Positions 12,594-25,014 of a DNA stretch of 64,000 nucleotides are shown one piece after another. The translations under genes were made by a program, and so were the position numbers. The notes below the pieces were generated by a model. It ran no database searches. It was not told the origin of the DNA and saw only the letters and a program-made list of their open reading frames with translations. Position 1 is the stretch's first letter. The number at the start of each line of letters is the position of its first letter. The stretch spans positions 5,270,001 to 5,334,000 of the forward strand of contig OZ176053.1 in the NCBI GenBank assembly GCA_964247055.1, written 5' to 3'. This DNA is from Paragordius varius. Its lineage: Eukaryota; Nematomorpha.

Positions 12594-14197
12594 ATGAGCA
12601 CAAAAAGAGGTAAATTCAACGATGAATTAATGAAAGATTTTCCTTTAGCAAAAAGACGAAGAATGAATCATTTGTTAAATGTCTTATATGCGAGGGGGAA
12701 TTCACCCTAGCACATGGAAGCATGATACTACAAAGCATATGGAAACACAGAAACATAAAAAACGTTTAGATACGGCATCATCTCACAAAATGAGCGATTT
12801 TTTTCGAAAAACCGAATTTGGAGTCTTTTCACGCCGTTAATCACAATCATTCCTTAAGATCTATGGACTGTATCTAGGTTATTCGCACATTATTCCATAA
12901 AAAATTTACATGTGCTCGTATAAAGGCCAAAGCCATTGTGTGCAATGTCCTTTCGCCACATGCATTTTCTGAAATACAAAAAGATTTGCTGAAAATTAAT
13001 ATCTTATCCCTATACTCTGATGCATCTCACCATGAAGCAAAATTATTTCCCAAAATTTTAGATTTAATTTCTCTACCCAGTGAAAATTCCGAAATAATAT
13101 TTACATCAATAATGCATATTCTAGATAAAAATAATTTAAAAGACAAAATTATCGCATATTGCGCTGATAAACCAATACGAACTTGTGGAAAAGCAAGGAG
13201 GGGAACAAAAAATACTTTTCATAAATTAACAGATAATCTTAATCAGAACATTATTGGCGTTGGGTGTGCAGTGCATTTAATACACAACGCTATTCAAACA
13301 GCTGCTGATTTGTTACCCCTAGATGTGGAAAATGTAGTTGTTAAAATATATTCCTATTTTTATATATACACGGTAAGTGTTGAAACGATTAAAGAATTCT
13401 GTGAAAATGCAGAATATCAAAAAATGCTTGGATATTGTAAAACTCGTTGGTTAGCTTTTATGCCAGCTATCGAAGGTATTTTAAAAATGAATGATCCTTT
13501 AAAATTTTTTTTATCACGGGACAAATGTCCTTCAACTTTAAAAAAGTTTTTTGAAAGTGAATCTTCAAAAATATGGTTATTCTCACATAATCAAGCTTCT
13601 CTGTTTCAAAATGTTATTAATTTATAGAAGGTGAAAAATTTCGGCAATCGAAGTAGCCAATGAAGTTAGTAACCTAAAATTCCAATGTCAAGAACGGTTA
13701 GAAAATAATTTTATACCATTAATCATCCGTAATATAATAAATTTAGAAAAACAAGGAATAATAAATCGCCAGATATCCTGTACCATATAAAAATGTTTTA
13801 TACAAACTGTAAAGATCATTTGGAAGATTGGACGACGCAATTCAATAAAATGGATCGTTTTCATTGGATAACATTTAAATCAGAATTAATTGGTGCGATG
13901 TTCAAAAATCATTTGGTTATATCTGCTCCCAAAAATTCTCAAAAAGTAATCTCAGAAAATGATCCTTTTTTCTGAAGTATCATTAGTTAAAAGATATATT
14001 AATAATGAAAAACTTAAATTATGGACAAAAGAAAAATATACAGTAGAAAAGAAATGGTTGGAAATATTTCATCATTTTGAAGCCAACTATAATACATACA
14101 ATAATATTTTAAAAATTGTGGAATTCGCACTATCTTTTCCTGGAACCAACGCTGCTACTGAGCGCGTTTTTTTCCACAGTTGGAAAAATCAAATTTA
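12594..14197 (+). pseudogene. hAT transposase, broken
   Basis: The first ATG (12594) opens MSTKRGKFNDELMKDFPLAK. A frame change follows, after which a BED-type zinc finger is legible (CLICEGEF ... HMETQKHKK). The longest open part (12938-13627) shows LSLYSDASHHEAKLFP, GVGCAVHLIHNAIQTAAD and YCKTRWLAF, the RNase H-like core blocks of hAT enzymes. The C-terminal dimerisation block reads ALSFPGTNAATERVF near 14120-14170. At least three frame breaks separate these blocks. It belongs to the BED-finger hAT transposases; a role as a host gene is unlikely. Confidence 0.85.
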
Positions 14198-14299
14198 AAT
14201 GTTGAAACTTTAAAGGCCGTCTTATCTGTCAAATATAATTTGACGAATTCTTGTATAGTTTGCTCAAAAAAATATACCAATGAATAAAATATTTTCTTA

Positions 14300-15110
14300 T
14301 AATTATAAAGTTTTTATGTTAAAAAATAAACAAAATTACTTAAAATATTGTATAAGTCTTCATAATTTGTCAAATTATATTTGAACACATAAAATGGTTT
14401 ATTCAACATTTAAATTTGATTTCGTGTCCTTACTTAATTTACTTTGGAAAAACGCGTTCAATAGCAGTGGTTCAGGTAAAGATAATGCAAATTTTATAAT
14501 TAAAATATTTTTGTATGGAACATAATTTGTTTAAAAATGATTACTTAACCATTTCTATCCTACGTATTTTTTTCTGTTGTCCATAATTTAAGTTTTCATT
14601 CAATATATTTATTTAATAATGAAACTCCATAAAAAGTGTCATTGTGCACCGTCTTGTCTTCCAAATAATCGTTTCTGTTTGTATAAAACATTTTTATATT
14701 CTGGCTATTCATTGAGCCTTGTTTTTCTGGATGTTTTATAATGCCATTAGGTAATGGTATAAAATTATTTTCTAACCTTTTTTGACTTGGAATTTTGACC
14801 TTTGTCCTGTGATAAAAAATAGGATTCTAGGAGATCACATTTTTATAAATATTTCAATCGCTGGCAAAAGAGCTAACCAACAGTTCTACAATATCCAAGC
14901 ATTTTAACATCTATATTTTCTACATCCAGGGTTAACAAATCAGTAGCTGTCTGAATAGCGTTGTGTATCTGCCAATAATGTTTAATTAAGATTATTCGCT
15001 AAATTGTGAAAATATTTTTTGTGCCGCTTCTTGCATCACCCAGCGCCCTTTGTGATGATTTCGTCTTTATTATTATTTTCTAGAATATTACAATCACTTT
15101 ACCCTTTGTT
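14300..15110 (-). pseudogene. Second, inverted copy of the hAT transposase region
   Basis: Read on the minus strand, this region repeats the transposase upstream of it: near 14450-14490 the dimerisation block, near 14560-14600 the block matching 13999-14035, near 14650-14695 the block matching 13790-13850, near 14860-14890 the CKTRWLA block and near 14915-14965 the AIQTAAD block. The two copies are tail to tail around a centre near 14300. Divergence is substantial and frames are broken. Confidence 0.75.
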
Positions 15111-15425
15111 CGTGCACATGTAAATTTATTGAATATGGTACAAACAACCTGTAAGGTACAAATTTTTTTATTTTTATAATGTATTTGTGTTAAAAATAAA
15201 TAAATATTACAATAATTTTTTGTATAAAAATTTTTGGTTGTACCCCCATAATGACCCCCCTCAGATTTGTCCCGCTTTTTCCTTAAAAAAATCTGGTCAC
15301 CTTACCTATACTACATATAAAAAATAGTTTTTTATTGCTGTGCTTATAAAGTTATCATTTTTCGGACACTTCTAAATTGAACAAGCTTTCTTAAAATAAA
15401 GGGGAAAGAACCAAGATTTCGCAAT

Positions 15426-16011
15426 TAACACTTGGATACAACACATTTATTTTAGTCCTTCGATGCAAATTGGGGTAGTTAAATACCCCAGACCTGTTAA
15501 AAATTAAATTCTTTAAAAATATGGAAGGAATCGAAATCATGGAAAAATCTGGCACTTATATAACATTAATAAACCGAAATATATAAAAAAATTTATTCAA
15601 AAATACTTGATATTACTTATTTTAACCTAAAACCGAAAGGTAAAAATTTACTCATCGTGACATGTGTGTAATGGTAAAATTGAAAAATAATGCAAAATAA
15701 ATCGCGTTTTCTATTTCTATCAATGCTAGATGTAATATAAATAAAAAATTAGCTTTAGTTTTACCCTTAAAATTAAATGACGATATTTTGCAAAAATTTT
15801 GTAAAATAAAAATGGCGGCGAATTAGTTTGACATGAAACTTTTTTTTTCATTACAAAATTTTATTTAGATATTTTGGCATATTTATATAATTCTTATTAG
15901 GATAGAAGCATAAATTTAAATTGGGACCGTTTCCTTCAGTAGTTTTATAAAAATCCTAGATCAAATTTTGTCTGGGGTATTTAGATACCCCAATTTGAAT
16001 CGAAGTGTTAA
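15426..16011. mobile_element. Repeat family B, copy 3
   Basis: Begins taacacttggatacaacac and ends ttgaatcgaagtgttaa, inverted ends of about 17 bp with one mismatch. Blocks gacatgtgtgtaatggtaaa, aaaatggcggcgaattagtt and tctggggtatttagatac match the other copies. It is complete and non-coding. Confidence 0.75.
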
Positions 16012-17261
16012 TAAATATATAAATTTTGACATCTAAAAATTTTTGAATGCAAAAATTGCTTAACATTTAATGGCCTTTTCCTTTTTTGTATGCGAGGACA
16101 TTTTGGGGACGTTTTTTAACCCAGATCTTATTGTAGAAAACAAACTACTATTTTAAAAGTTGTTTTGGTTAAAATTTAATTATCATACCCTTTTCTCCTG
16201 TAAAGAAAATTGGAATTACAGTTTTTTAAATTCCCATATTTCTCCAAAACACGGTAGAGCAAGCTAATATTAAAATCAATAAATATCAAAATTCGCCGGT
16301 AAATTGTAATACAAAAGCTTTCCAAAGTTATATAATTTTTCCATAATATACATTTGTTTAACTGTTGTATTAACCATTTTAGAAAAGGATTTCTTTACAA
16401 TTTATGCTTTAAATTTTTTTTATTTATTTTCCTAAGGCTGAAAAAGATTTTTCTGGTCCAATGCTATAAATATTTTTTTAGATATTTAAACTCTGGAGTC
16501 TAAAACCATACCAAAAGGCCATGAAACATTATAAATTTATATCTAAATTTAGTGAAGTGAGTTTAGTATTTTGAAGCATTGTGGTAACGGTAGGAAATAA
16601 TATATTTTAAATTTATATTTAACATAAATTTGAAGAAGGACAAAACTTTTAATCAAAATTCTAGGGTGATAAAATTGTTAATGTAATAGTGTTTCTTAAA
16701 TATACCATTTCCCAGTCTAAATAAACGTTTTCCCAGTCAATCGAAACGTTTTCCCAGTCAAAAACGTTTGCCCAGTCAATCGAAACGTTTGCCCAGTCAA
16801 GAAACGTTTTCCCAGTCAATCGAAACATTTTTCAATCAAAACGTTTTCCTAATCAATAAAAACGTTTTCCCAGTCAATAAAACGGTTTAATTTTTGATCA
16901 TAAATATCAAAACAAGATATAAAAATAACTTTTAACCGTTATCAGCGTAATATTAGGATATTGTTTTTTATAAAAACACAATAATTGGATGACAATTTTT
17001 CCCATTATATTCTAATGCACAATCATTAATGATTTATTCTTTAAAAGCTATATTTTTTGGAATTTGAGATATTTTTAAGATAATTTTTTATCTCATCGAT
17101 GATTCGCATTAATTTTGGGGTTAACTTATAAGGTCTATAGTTACAGATGAAATAATAAAATTTGTAAAAATCTATTAATTTTATCTCAAAGATCATTTAA
17201 CACTTCATATTGGATCGTAAACATAAATTTTACCCTAATTTATATAATATTTACCATTTGG

Positions 17262-17551
17262 TCCAGCGGTGGCCAAACGCAGCCCTCCGAGTTTCTTTGT
17301 GCGGCCCGCGAAAAATGGAAGTCGATATGCAAAAATATGCCCACAAAATAGTAAAATATTTATTTCTTACGCAATTATTCTGAATGAGTCTATTAAATTG
17401 GCAACGAATTGAAAAAATTGTTAGATTGTGTTCGTATTTTACAGTCTTGTGTCTAAAATCGAATAAATTATTTATGAATGCCCGTATATATTTCGAAACG
17501 GAACGCCGTGCTTTTTGAGTTAAAAATCCGGCCCGCGAGGCCATTGTGGTA
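17262..17551. mobile_element. Probable hAT-type MITE
   Basis: Left end ccagcggtggccaaacgcag and right end ggcccgcgaggccattgtgg are imperfect inverted repeats with the cggcccgcg motif typical of hAT termini. No clean 8-bp target duplication could be picked. Its exact edges are uncertain. Confidence 0.45.
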
Positions 17552-17689
17552 GAATATACTTTTTTATAAAATATTTTTAAAGCAAAAACAATTTTATCTA
17601 AAAACATGTTTTCTTTAGATATTTTTTCCCACAGTATTTTCATCCACAATTCAATATGATTAAGATCCAATTTGAAGCGTTAGATGATC

Positions 17690-18970
17690 TAGGTATTATT
17701 GGTTTGGCCCAATTATTGGGATTCCATGGATTAATTTACGATATATATATCTCTATCATTTGTTGCGTTTCGAGGTATGTTCAGGAGTTTAAAATCTTTA
17801 TGATTTGAGTCCGAGTTGTTTTTGGCCTCCTTTTTCGGTTAGGGGCAGGGATTTGTAAATCAAGATTTTCTTTTGCAGGTGAGTCTATACTGGATCTGTC
17901 TATGTGTCCAAAATACCGAAGTCTATTTGTTCTGATAAAAGCTGTTATTGGTTCCAGTTCATTTATGGTAGATTTTATCATCATATATTTTAGCATTTTG
18001 AAGGCGTGATGGTATAGTAAGTAGGGCGCCGGACTCTAACTCTGGGTGACAGAGTTCGAACCCCGAAACTACGCATTTTTTCCAACATCACTGTCAGCCC
18101 TGGGCAGGCGAGTGTTAAAGCTTTCACATGTCCAGATACAATTTAAGTCCTTACCCTTTAATAAAAAAAGGAAAAAAAGAGACTCTAATCTGTATATTTG
18201 TGCATTTTGTCTTCCGTTCTTTTCAATCTCGATTCTTTTTGTGATTGCCCAGGTTTCGCAGGCGTAGGTTAGGGTAGGGCGGACATCCAATTTATACATT
18301 TTGATTTTATTTTTACAGTTATGTCTTTATGTGTTAATACATATTTGAGTTGGTTAAATTTTGCGCAGCCGAGTTTGATTCTATGTGATATGGTTGTTTG
18401 AGGGTCCCCATATTATTAATATTAACTAATAGGTGAAATCGTTGAAGATTTCGAACCTAGAATTTTCTATAATAAACTCCCTTGATTTAGGGATGTTTGG
18501 TTTCCCTGATATACAGCTTTGGCATTTAAAATTTTTATTGTCAATTAATTTTCCTTTCAGGTTAGTGCATTTTTTGTGGACCTACATTTTACAAGATGTA
18601 CATAAAATGGAATTTGTTTTAACCTCTTTGTAGCAAATAGAGCAGGGATATTTTATGGTTCCTTTTTCATCTCCTGTGATACTTACCTTTGTCTTTTCTA
18701 TATTTATTTTTAGACCAGGTTTTTGGAACCAGGTATGCCATTTGAGGTATGAACTTTTAAGTTCATGTGCTGTTTTTTCTGTTATAACCAAATCATCGAA
18801 GTACAGCATGTTCCGTGGTGGAACAGCTGCAATGTGTCTGCTTATATAATCCATTATAATATGAACAGTAGTGGTCTTAGAGTTGAGCCCTGATGGAGGC
18901 CTATATTAATATTAAAATACGTTGTGTTTCCGACTGGAGTTTTATTTAAAATTTTATAATTTCATCCTTA
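17690..18970 (-). mobile_element. Non-LTR retrotransposon (LINE) fragment, reverse transcriptase C-terminal half
   Basis: Minus-strand reading gives GLHQGSTLRPLLFIL (18895-18945), then NMLYFDDLVITEKTAHELKS with the catalytic YxDD box, GLKINIEKTKV, a CSICYKE...CTSC segment, then DVRPTLTYACETWAITKR and NRLRYFGHIDRS near the end. This is the order of motifs in LINE reverse transcriptases. The 5' part with an endonuclease is missing. The frame shifts more than once, and a SINE interrupts it at 18001-18192. It is a dead copy. Confidence 0.85.
18001..18192 (+). mobile_element. tRNA-derived SINE inserted in the LINE
   Basis: The head has a B-box-like gttcgaacccc (near 18053) and an A-box-like tggtatagtaagtaggg (18010-18026), and folds a 5-bp anticodon stem with a 7-nt loop ctctaac (loop triplet CTA). 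The T stem does not pair well, so it is not a working tRNA. An A-rich tail (about 18160-18180) ends the unit. A 17-bp direct repeat with 15 matches flanks it (tatattttagcattttg 17984-18000; tatatttgtgcattttg 18193-18209), the target duplication of LINE-driven insertion. Confidence 0.85.
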
Positions 18971-19354
18971 AATTCTATAAATTAGCATCGAATATTAATG
19001 CGAACCATCGATGAGATAAAAAATATTATCTTAAAAATATCTCAAATTTCAAAAATATAGCTTTTAAAGAATAAATCATTAATGATTGTGCATTAGAATA
19101 TAATAGGAAAAGTTGTCATTCAATTATTGTGTTTTCATAAAAAACAATATCCTAATATTACGCTGATAATGGTTAAAAGTTATTTTTATATCTTGTTTTG
19201 ATATTTATCATCAAATATTAAACCGTTTTTATTGACCGGGAAAACGTTTTTATTGATTGGGAAAATGTTTTTATTGACTGGGAAAATGTTTTTATTTACT
19301 GGGAAAACGTTTCGATTGACTGGGAAAACGTTTATTTGACTGGGAAATGGTATA

Positions 19355-20498
19355 TTTATGCAAAAGACATAAATAAAAAACACGTGGATACATTAAAAAT
19401 TTTATATTTATTCAATATGAATAATTATTCGAATATTTTATTGTATGAAGTAAGGTAGGTAATTATAATTAATATCTGAGAACCATTCCAATAGAACTGA
19501 TTACAAATTCTTCTTTCACCCCATAAATGGAATAAACACTTCTTGTTACGAGAATTTTAGCCAAACTCTTCGAAATTCGCTTTGACCGTGCGCTCCTCTC
19601 ACTAAACCAGACCTTAAAAAAGGTTCCGTTATGCTTTGCGCAAGCATAAATTAAAAATAAATCGATATTTAAATGAATGGGGTTTGTTTCTGAGTTATTT
19701 GATCCAAATATAATTATTGAGTTAAAGAATTTTATACTTATTGGCCTATGCACTACATATGAGTTATGAGGTGTATTTGTTTTAAATTAATATATTCTCA
19801 ACATGTAGCCAATGTTTAAGCTACAAATTAAAATATACAATATAACTACAATATTTATTTATAATTAAAATGTAATTAGTTTATATTTAAATTTTATTTT
19901 TTACTTTTGAAAATTACTAGTAGTAATCGAAAATTCACCCCAATAAATTCATATAATTTTAGCTGTATTATAATTGCAATAATATTAATTATAATTATAT
20001 GAAATATGATACCCTACCATTTTGAAATGACAACAATTTCCGATATATATATATATATATATATATATATCTATGAAGGTTAAAAATTGCTTTAGTTTTA
20101 ACTATATTTTCTATAAAATTTTAAAGGGTTAAAGAAAAGGAGGTCTAATTCATAAAATTTATTATAGTATGTCAAAACTGTCATTATTTCTTATAAATAT
20201 TTGCATTTTGCTTATCTTTATAGCTCATTAATATATAGATTGCCAAAGTTTATCAATATAGGAAATGTTAAAATTTTATTTTTGAATAATGGTTATATTA
20301 GCCATATTTATCGCATAATTGTATCCAAAATTTATTAATATTATTTTATTAAATTTTAGAGGCGAGTTTTTTCCTCTGTAACTATACAATTTTTGTAAAA
20401 AATATAAATATATAAATGGTTGATAATAAATAGTTTTCTATACAAAAATAAACAATTATTTCTATATATATACAACATTTCTTGTCTAAAGATATTTT
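19355..20498. other. Intergenic with a TA microsatellite
   Basis: Holds the possible exon at 19469-19753 and a (ta)n run at about 20045-20070. The rest is AT-rich sequence with no recognisable gene. Confidence 0.5.
19469..19753 (-). CDS. Possible terminal exon of an unrecognised gene
   Basis: An open frame of about 94 codons with more balanced codon use than its surroundings (for example NSETNPIHLNIDLFLIYACA and FKVWFSERSARSKRIS). It has no in-frame ATG near its start. A possible 3' splice site (atatgtag) precedes tgcataggcc at about 19752, so it could be a last exon, but I found no upstream exon. No family was recognised. Confidence 0.3.
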   Translation of the reverse strand: MHRPISIKFFNSIIIFGSNNSETNPIHLNIDLFLIYACAKHNGTFFKVWFSERSARSKRISKSLAKILVTRSVYSIYGVKEEFVISSIGMVLRY

Positions 20499-22843
20499 TT
20501 AATGCTGATCCTCAAAGGCACAAAGTGAACATCCCGGACTCTTTAAAACACCTTTGGGTGCTTTTTGGTAGCGACCTCGGATTATTATTTCCTCATCCTT
20601 ACGATTTATAATGAAATAAAGGAAAGGTTTGAATACGGTAACCCCGTTCGGAATGTTAAAATATTCGGGTTCTTCTGTAACAGTTCGATTAGTCCAAACA
20701 TGGCTGACTTGCAATAGATGGCTTAATTGAACGGATGGGATATTGTCATACAATGCATCTAAGCTTCTATTTTTGTTAAAGTTAAAAACATCAATTATAT
20801 ATGAATAAAGATTAAAATTTTATTCTTCTCTTAATGAGTATAGTATTATAAAATATAAATATTTAGACCTACACTCAAATCTTTTTTTGTGCGGTTATTA
20901 TGGCAATAACATTTGTTTTTAATGATTTTCCATATAATCAAGTATATTAAAACGTTTTTTAAACATATAATTGCTTAAATTGCCAAATATTAGGAATTCG
21001 TCAACTTGCTTTATCCGCATAAAAATAATAAATATTGATTGATAAAATACAAAAACAATTGCTAACATTTTTTACAGATATTTTCGCCACCTTTGCAAAA
21101 AACCGGTAACGCCTATCAAGATTTTTGTGATCAAGTCAGTAACCACCTTTAAACATTGGACAGTTTTATACTAGGATTATGCATATGAAAGATTATATTA
21201 TGAAATTATTTCATTCAAAGAAATCTTTTGGACATAATGCTAAGCTAACATATAAGCGTTAACAAAAATGCGTTAGGTTTTTTAATTGTATATATCTCAT
21301 CCTTTAACATCATTCTATGAATAAAAACAACTAATTTGATTAAAAATACAAAATAACAATAATAATAATATAAATAGTTGGCTAGAAATTTAGAGCTTTA
21401 AATTTTTAATTTATATGGATAGGTAATGTTAATAAAGATATAAATTAATAATCCGCCCTAATAAAAATATCATCCGCAAATACTATTTTTCTGTTTATTT
21501 AGAAGATGATCTGGTCATACTATTTCATAGTCACGTTTCCGCTCATCACCAACAACCAGGCTATTAACACATCAACATAGCCCTAGTTTTGCGCCGTTTT
21601 ACTCATGACGGAAATATTTGCGCAAATTTTTCCTACAAGAATATGATTTTGCATTGTACTGAAAGATAATAGTTGGCGATGTTTTTTAATATAAATACAT
21701 TTTTTTAAAAAATCTATTATGTCCTGTCCCGTTAACAAAAAGTTTGAATTTTTTAATCCATACAATAAAAAATATGAAAATTAATACTAACTTTAAACAA
21801 TTTTCCAGCCTTTTCCCGAAAATCTTATATGTGTTGTGGATTGATAGCGTATTGATGTCTGGCATACTAAAATTTACTGAATTCGATGGTGGCCGCAAGT
21901 TTCTATACATATTAATGATATCATTGGGGTTTCCCTTGACCAATAAATCTAATTGATTCATAAGAAAATCGTAATTTGGTATGTTTGGAAAGTTGTTGGA
22001 ATCTACTGGGACTATGATAACAAAGTCGTGTGTTTTACAACTCAACGTTTTTGCATACATATTAACATTTATGCGAGTGGTATTAAATTGCCCAGTTCTG
22101 ATATCTGAATTGAGTTCTGTCAAAACTAAATATTCAACTTTGGTGTCAAATTCTTTATCACCCAACAATCTAAATATTAAAAAAAAAATCAGAAAAAATC
22201 TTGAGATACATTCCAATCTATTTACGATTTAGTATTTATTTTTATCCTGCATAAAATCATAGCGAAAAGTGTAGAAAATATTTCGTTTGTTCGAAAATTC
22301 GGAAATTCGTTATTCATAATAAACTTACTGATCGAACGGTTTTGCGAACGTTATTGGAATTCGGTTTACTTTAATCTCAATCGTTTGTGCGTTGGATGAT
22401 ATACGTTCAGGGATTAACGTGACATTAGCTATTGCACTTTCATTGAGTTTGGGGAGGCTTGTTGTAAAATTAACATATTGAATTCCGGAGAAAAATAATA
22501 CCTGGTTGCTTAGTATTGCATCTTGAATACCAGGCCTTAGCGTTTTATCTTCAAATTTACTATAAAACAAATTTTGTGATTTAATGAAGTTTGGTAAACT
22601 GCCATAAGCGAAATTCAGCGAGGAATTGGCAATAGCGCAGTGTTGTTTTTTGGCATAATTAATTAGTTGGGTTTGTTGATAAAAACTATCCAAAACAAAT
22701 ACGTAATTCCCTGTTTTATTGACGTTATTCGTGAATGCAATATCATTACTTATTCGTAAATCTGGGACCAAATCTGCCAAAATATTAAAATGATCTATCT
22801 CATTTATAATGATGAGCAGAAAAAATGATATTTCAATTAACAT
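20499..22843 (-). CDS. Secreted serpin-like protein 1
   Basis: Three exons (22843-22329, 22169-21792, 20766-20499) join in frame to 386 aa. Intron phases match the paralogue at 30901-32691. The start is chosen at 22843 because a hydrophobic signal (MLIEISFFLLIIINE) follows directly and the paralogue aligns from there. Serpin landmarks are FAKPFDQ (the wxkPFd block), FVIIVPVDS (the MlivLP strand), NFSMPDINTLSIHNTYKIFG (the vslPkfki..sydL..vL..lG block) and a C-terminal PFLYFIINRKDEEIIIRGRY (the PFlfvIrd...lFmGrv strands). Several N-glycosylation sequons occur. The segment between LSHLLQ and PFLYF is short, with no alanine-rich hinge, so protease inhibition by the usual mechanism is unlikely. 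Alternative: a distant serpin-fold protein with another role. Confidence 0.72.
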
Positions 22844-23315
22844 GATATAATATTCTTTTTTTAAATAAATTTTGACAAAATTAAATATATTAAGTTTAGT
22901 GCCATGCATGTTTACGATAAACATATCGTACGAAAGCAAATATTTGTTTGAGCTCACTCCAATTGTTTCTTCTTTTTGAAATTTGCATCAATTAACCAAA
23001 ACAACCATATAACAACTTATTTAGTCTTTTGAACATTTTTGACTGAACCAATTATTTAAGTGATTTAGATATTTAAACATTGAAATTATAAGTGATTTTT
23101 TAAAAAATAAACAATTAATAGTATTTAATGTACCCCTCGAAGCAATATAAAGGTGTTTTAAAACGATATAATATTTTCGATTTGGATGATTTTTTGATAT
23201 ATTCTGGAATTAAATGAAAACTGATGTAGGTGATATATAAATAATGGTATTTTTGGATATTATATTTGCATTTTAACCCAATGAGTTGATAACTAATCTT
23301 TTTCTGAAAAAACAG
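22844..23315. other. Upstream of serpin-like gene 1
   Basis: AT-rich sequence between the start codon and the A1 element. The frame stays open upstream to 22957, but that extension would bury the signal peptide, so it was not used. No promoter element could be assigned. Confidence 0.35.
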
Positions 23316-24083
23316 TATACCATTTACACTTCAAGAGTGTCCTTGAACAATTCAAGTTGGTCCTTGAACAATTCAAGTTGGTCCTTGAACAGTTCAAGTT
23401 GGTCCTTGAACAATTCAAGTTGGTCCTTGAACAAAAGTTGGTCCTTGAACAGTTCAAGTTGGTCCTTGAACAGTTCAAGTTGGTCCTTAAAATTTATAAA
23501 TTTTGATTTAACCATAATTTTTGCATTTATTTTTTTATTTAATTATTTATAAACCTAATTTTCTTTATTTAATATATATTTATTCATTTAAAAATAAAAA
23601 ATTTTATTGAAAAACCTTTTTTTTTGTTTCAAACTATTTTTTTTCAATTGAAAAAATTTTTGACTTTTAAATGTTTTTAATGAAAAATTTTAATTAATAA
23701 CCTAGAAAACTTATATATTTTTTCATTTCGTGATAAAATCTTATAAATATCCAAAATTATTTTAAAAAATTAATAAAGATATACGGTTTTTCAAATGATA
23801 TCGATTAAAAATTTATGTTAAATAATAGAAAAAAGGTTAAAAACAATAAAATAGACGAATTATTTTCGATTTGATTGATAAAAGTTAAAAACAAAACAAA
23901 AAAGTTAAAGGACCAACTTGAATTGTTCAAGGACCAACTTGAATTGTTCAAGGACCAACTTGAACTGTTGAAGGACCAACTTGAACTGTTGAAGGACCAA
24001 CTTGAATTGTTCAAGGACCAACTTGAATTGTTCAAGGACCAACTTGAAGTGTTCAAGGACACTCTTGAAGTGTAAATGGTATA
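23316..24083. mobile_element. Foldback MITE with 21-bp subrepeats, copy A1
   Basis: Inverted ends tataccatttacacttcaag and complement, with TA at each edge as likely target duplication. Each arm carries about seven tandem copies of the 21-bp unit ccttgaacaattcaagttggt (23340-23490 and the complement at 23905-24060). The AT-rich core (23500-23900) matches the core of the copy at 50511-51120. No protein is encoded, although the 21-bp period leaves all frames open as 7-residue repeats. Confidence 0.85.
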
Positions 24084-24175
24084 ACAAGAACCATTATTTT
24101 AGGTCATATTGGAATTTTAATTGGGTAAAAGGGTTTTAAATTGGTTAGCATGTAGAAGTTTTTTAGTTACATATT

Positions 24176-24530
24176 TAACACTTGATTACTTTTTCACTTT
24201 TTTGTCCTAGTTTACTTTTGGGGTGGTTTTATATCTAGAGCTCCATTTTGTAAATGAACTGCAGTTTTGAAAGTTTTTTTAGTTAAAACTTAATTATCAA
24301 ATATTGTTGTCATGCATTGGATGAAATAGCTTTTAACTTTTTACAGTTTTGGGACTTCTAGAGTCTAAAATTGGGACAGTTCCAAAAACGATTGAAACAA
24401 ACAGCTGATATTAAATTAAACGGTTCAAAGGCTTAAGAAATCATATTTGTAAATTCGGCCTATACTTTTTAAGAAACAAATTAAATCCCTCTGGGATCTA
24501 AAAGTACCCCAAATGGTAATGGAGTGTTAA
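24176..24530. repeat. Repeat family C, copy 2
   Basis: Starts taacacttgattactttttc and ends aatggagtgttaa. Blocks gtcctagtttact, gttttgaaagtttt, cttctagagtctaaaattgg and aaacagctgatatta match the reverse of 7536-8055 and 45127-45616. Confidence 0.6.
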
Positions 24531-25014
24531 TTGATATTTTGAAAAATACATTCGAGCTAGAATTAGTTCGCAATGATTTATAATGCTAGCGATATTTTTT
24601 CAGCAAGTTTTACACATAAAATTAAAGTTATTTTCACGAAATATGTATACAAATGATGTGAATATCGTCGTTGTCTAAGTTAAAATAATGATTGCTTCGA
24701 TTTTCGCAAAAGTCATTGTCAGGAGATTCAATCAATTAAAAAAAGAAATATTAAATCAAACCAATTTGTTAACAAAATAGATATTTTTATGTGATATTAC
24801 AATTTTGAACCATCCATATTTTACGAATCTGCTTAACGAAACGAGTGGTTTTAATATTTAAGTTTAAATGTCTTTAACTTTTCCTTTTTAATTAGATTTT
24901 GTTAACATATAATTTATATTTCAATTGTAATCAATATAATCATAAAAATGGAAAATGCTGGCTTTGTGATCTGTTTCCGGAAAACCGGTAGACCCATTCA
25001 AATACAAATGTCGA

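Larger units (their letters stand above)
12211..15304 (+). mobile_element. hAT transposon with perfect inverted ends and 8-bp target duplication
   Basis: The 13-bp terminal inverted repeats taaggtgaccaga (12211-12223) and its exact complement (15292-15304) bound the element. The 8-bp duplication cctatact flanks it at 12203-12210 and 15305-15312. Subterminal sequence is rich in gtcccgctttt blocks on both sides. It holds a decayed transposase gene (12594-14197) and, behind it, an inverted partial copy of the same gene (about 14300-15110). Crisp ends with a broken gene suggest a non-autonomous copy that could have been moved in trans. Confidence 0.93.
16701..19354. mobile_element. Foldback DNA element with tandem-repeat arms, host for LINE and SINE insertions
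   Basis: Ends are tataccatttcccagtc (16701) and its complement (ending 19354). Each arm starts with tandem copies of a roughly 21-bp unit (gttttcccagtcaatcgaaac and variants; 16710-16880 and 19220-19345). About 230 bp of matching sequence then follows on both sides, so the arms reach about 410 bp (16701-17115 and 18975-19354). TA flanks suggest a TA target duplication. The centre holds a hAT-like fragment and a LINE fragment, and no transposase of its own is visible. It shares the terminus tataccattt with six other elements in the window. Confidence 0.8.

Noticed and set aside
18001-18080. A functional suppressor tRNA with anticodon CTA
   Set aside because: The T stem does not pair, an A-rich tail follows and a 17-bp target duplication brackets the unit, so it is a SINE head.
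16701-24083. CRISPR array, suggested by regular 21-bp repeats
   Set aside because: The repeats are contiguous without unique spacers, occur as inverted arms, and the DNA is clearly animal.
23286-24087. Open frames with 7-residue repeats (NSSWSLN, ELFKDQL) on both strands
   Set aside because: They are read-through of the 21-bp DNA subrepeats of the foldback MITE; every frame is open because 21 is a multiple of three.
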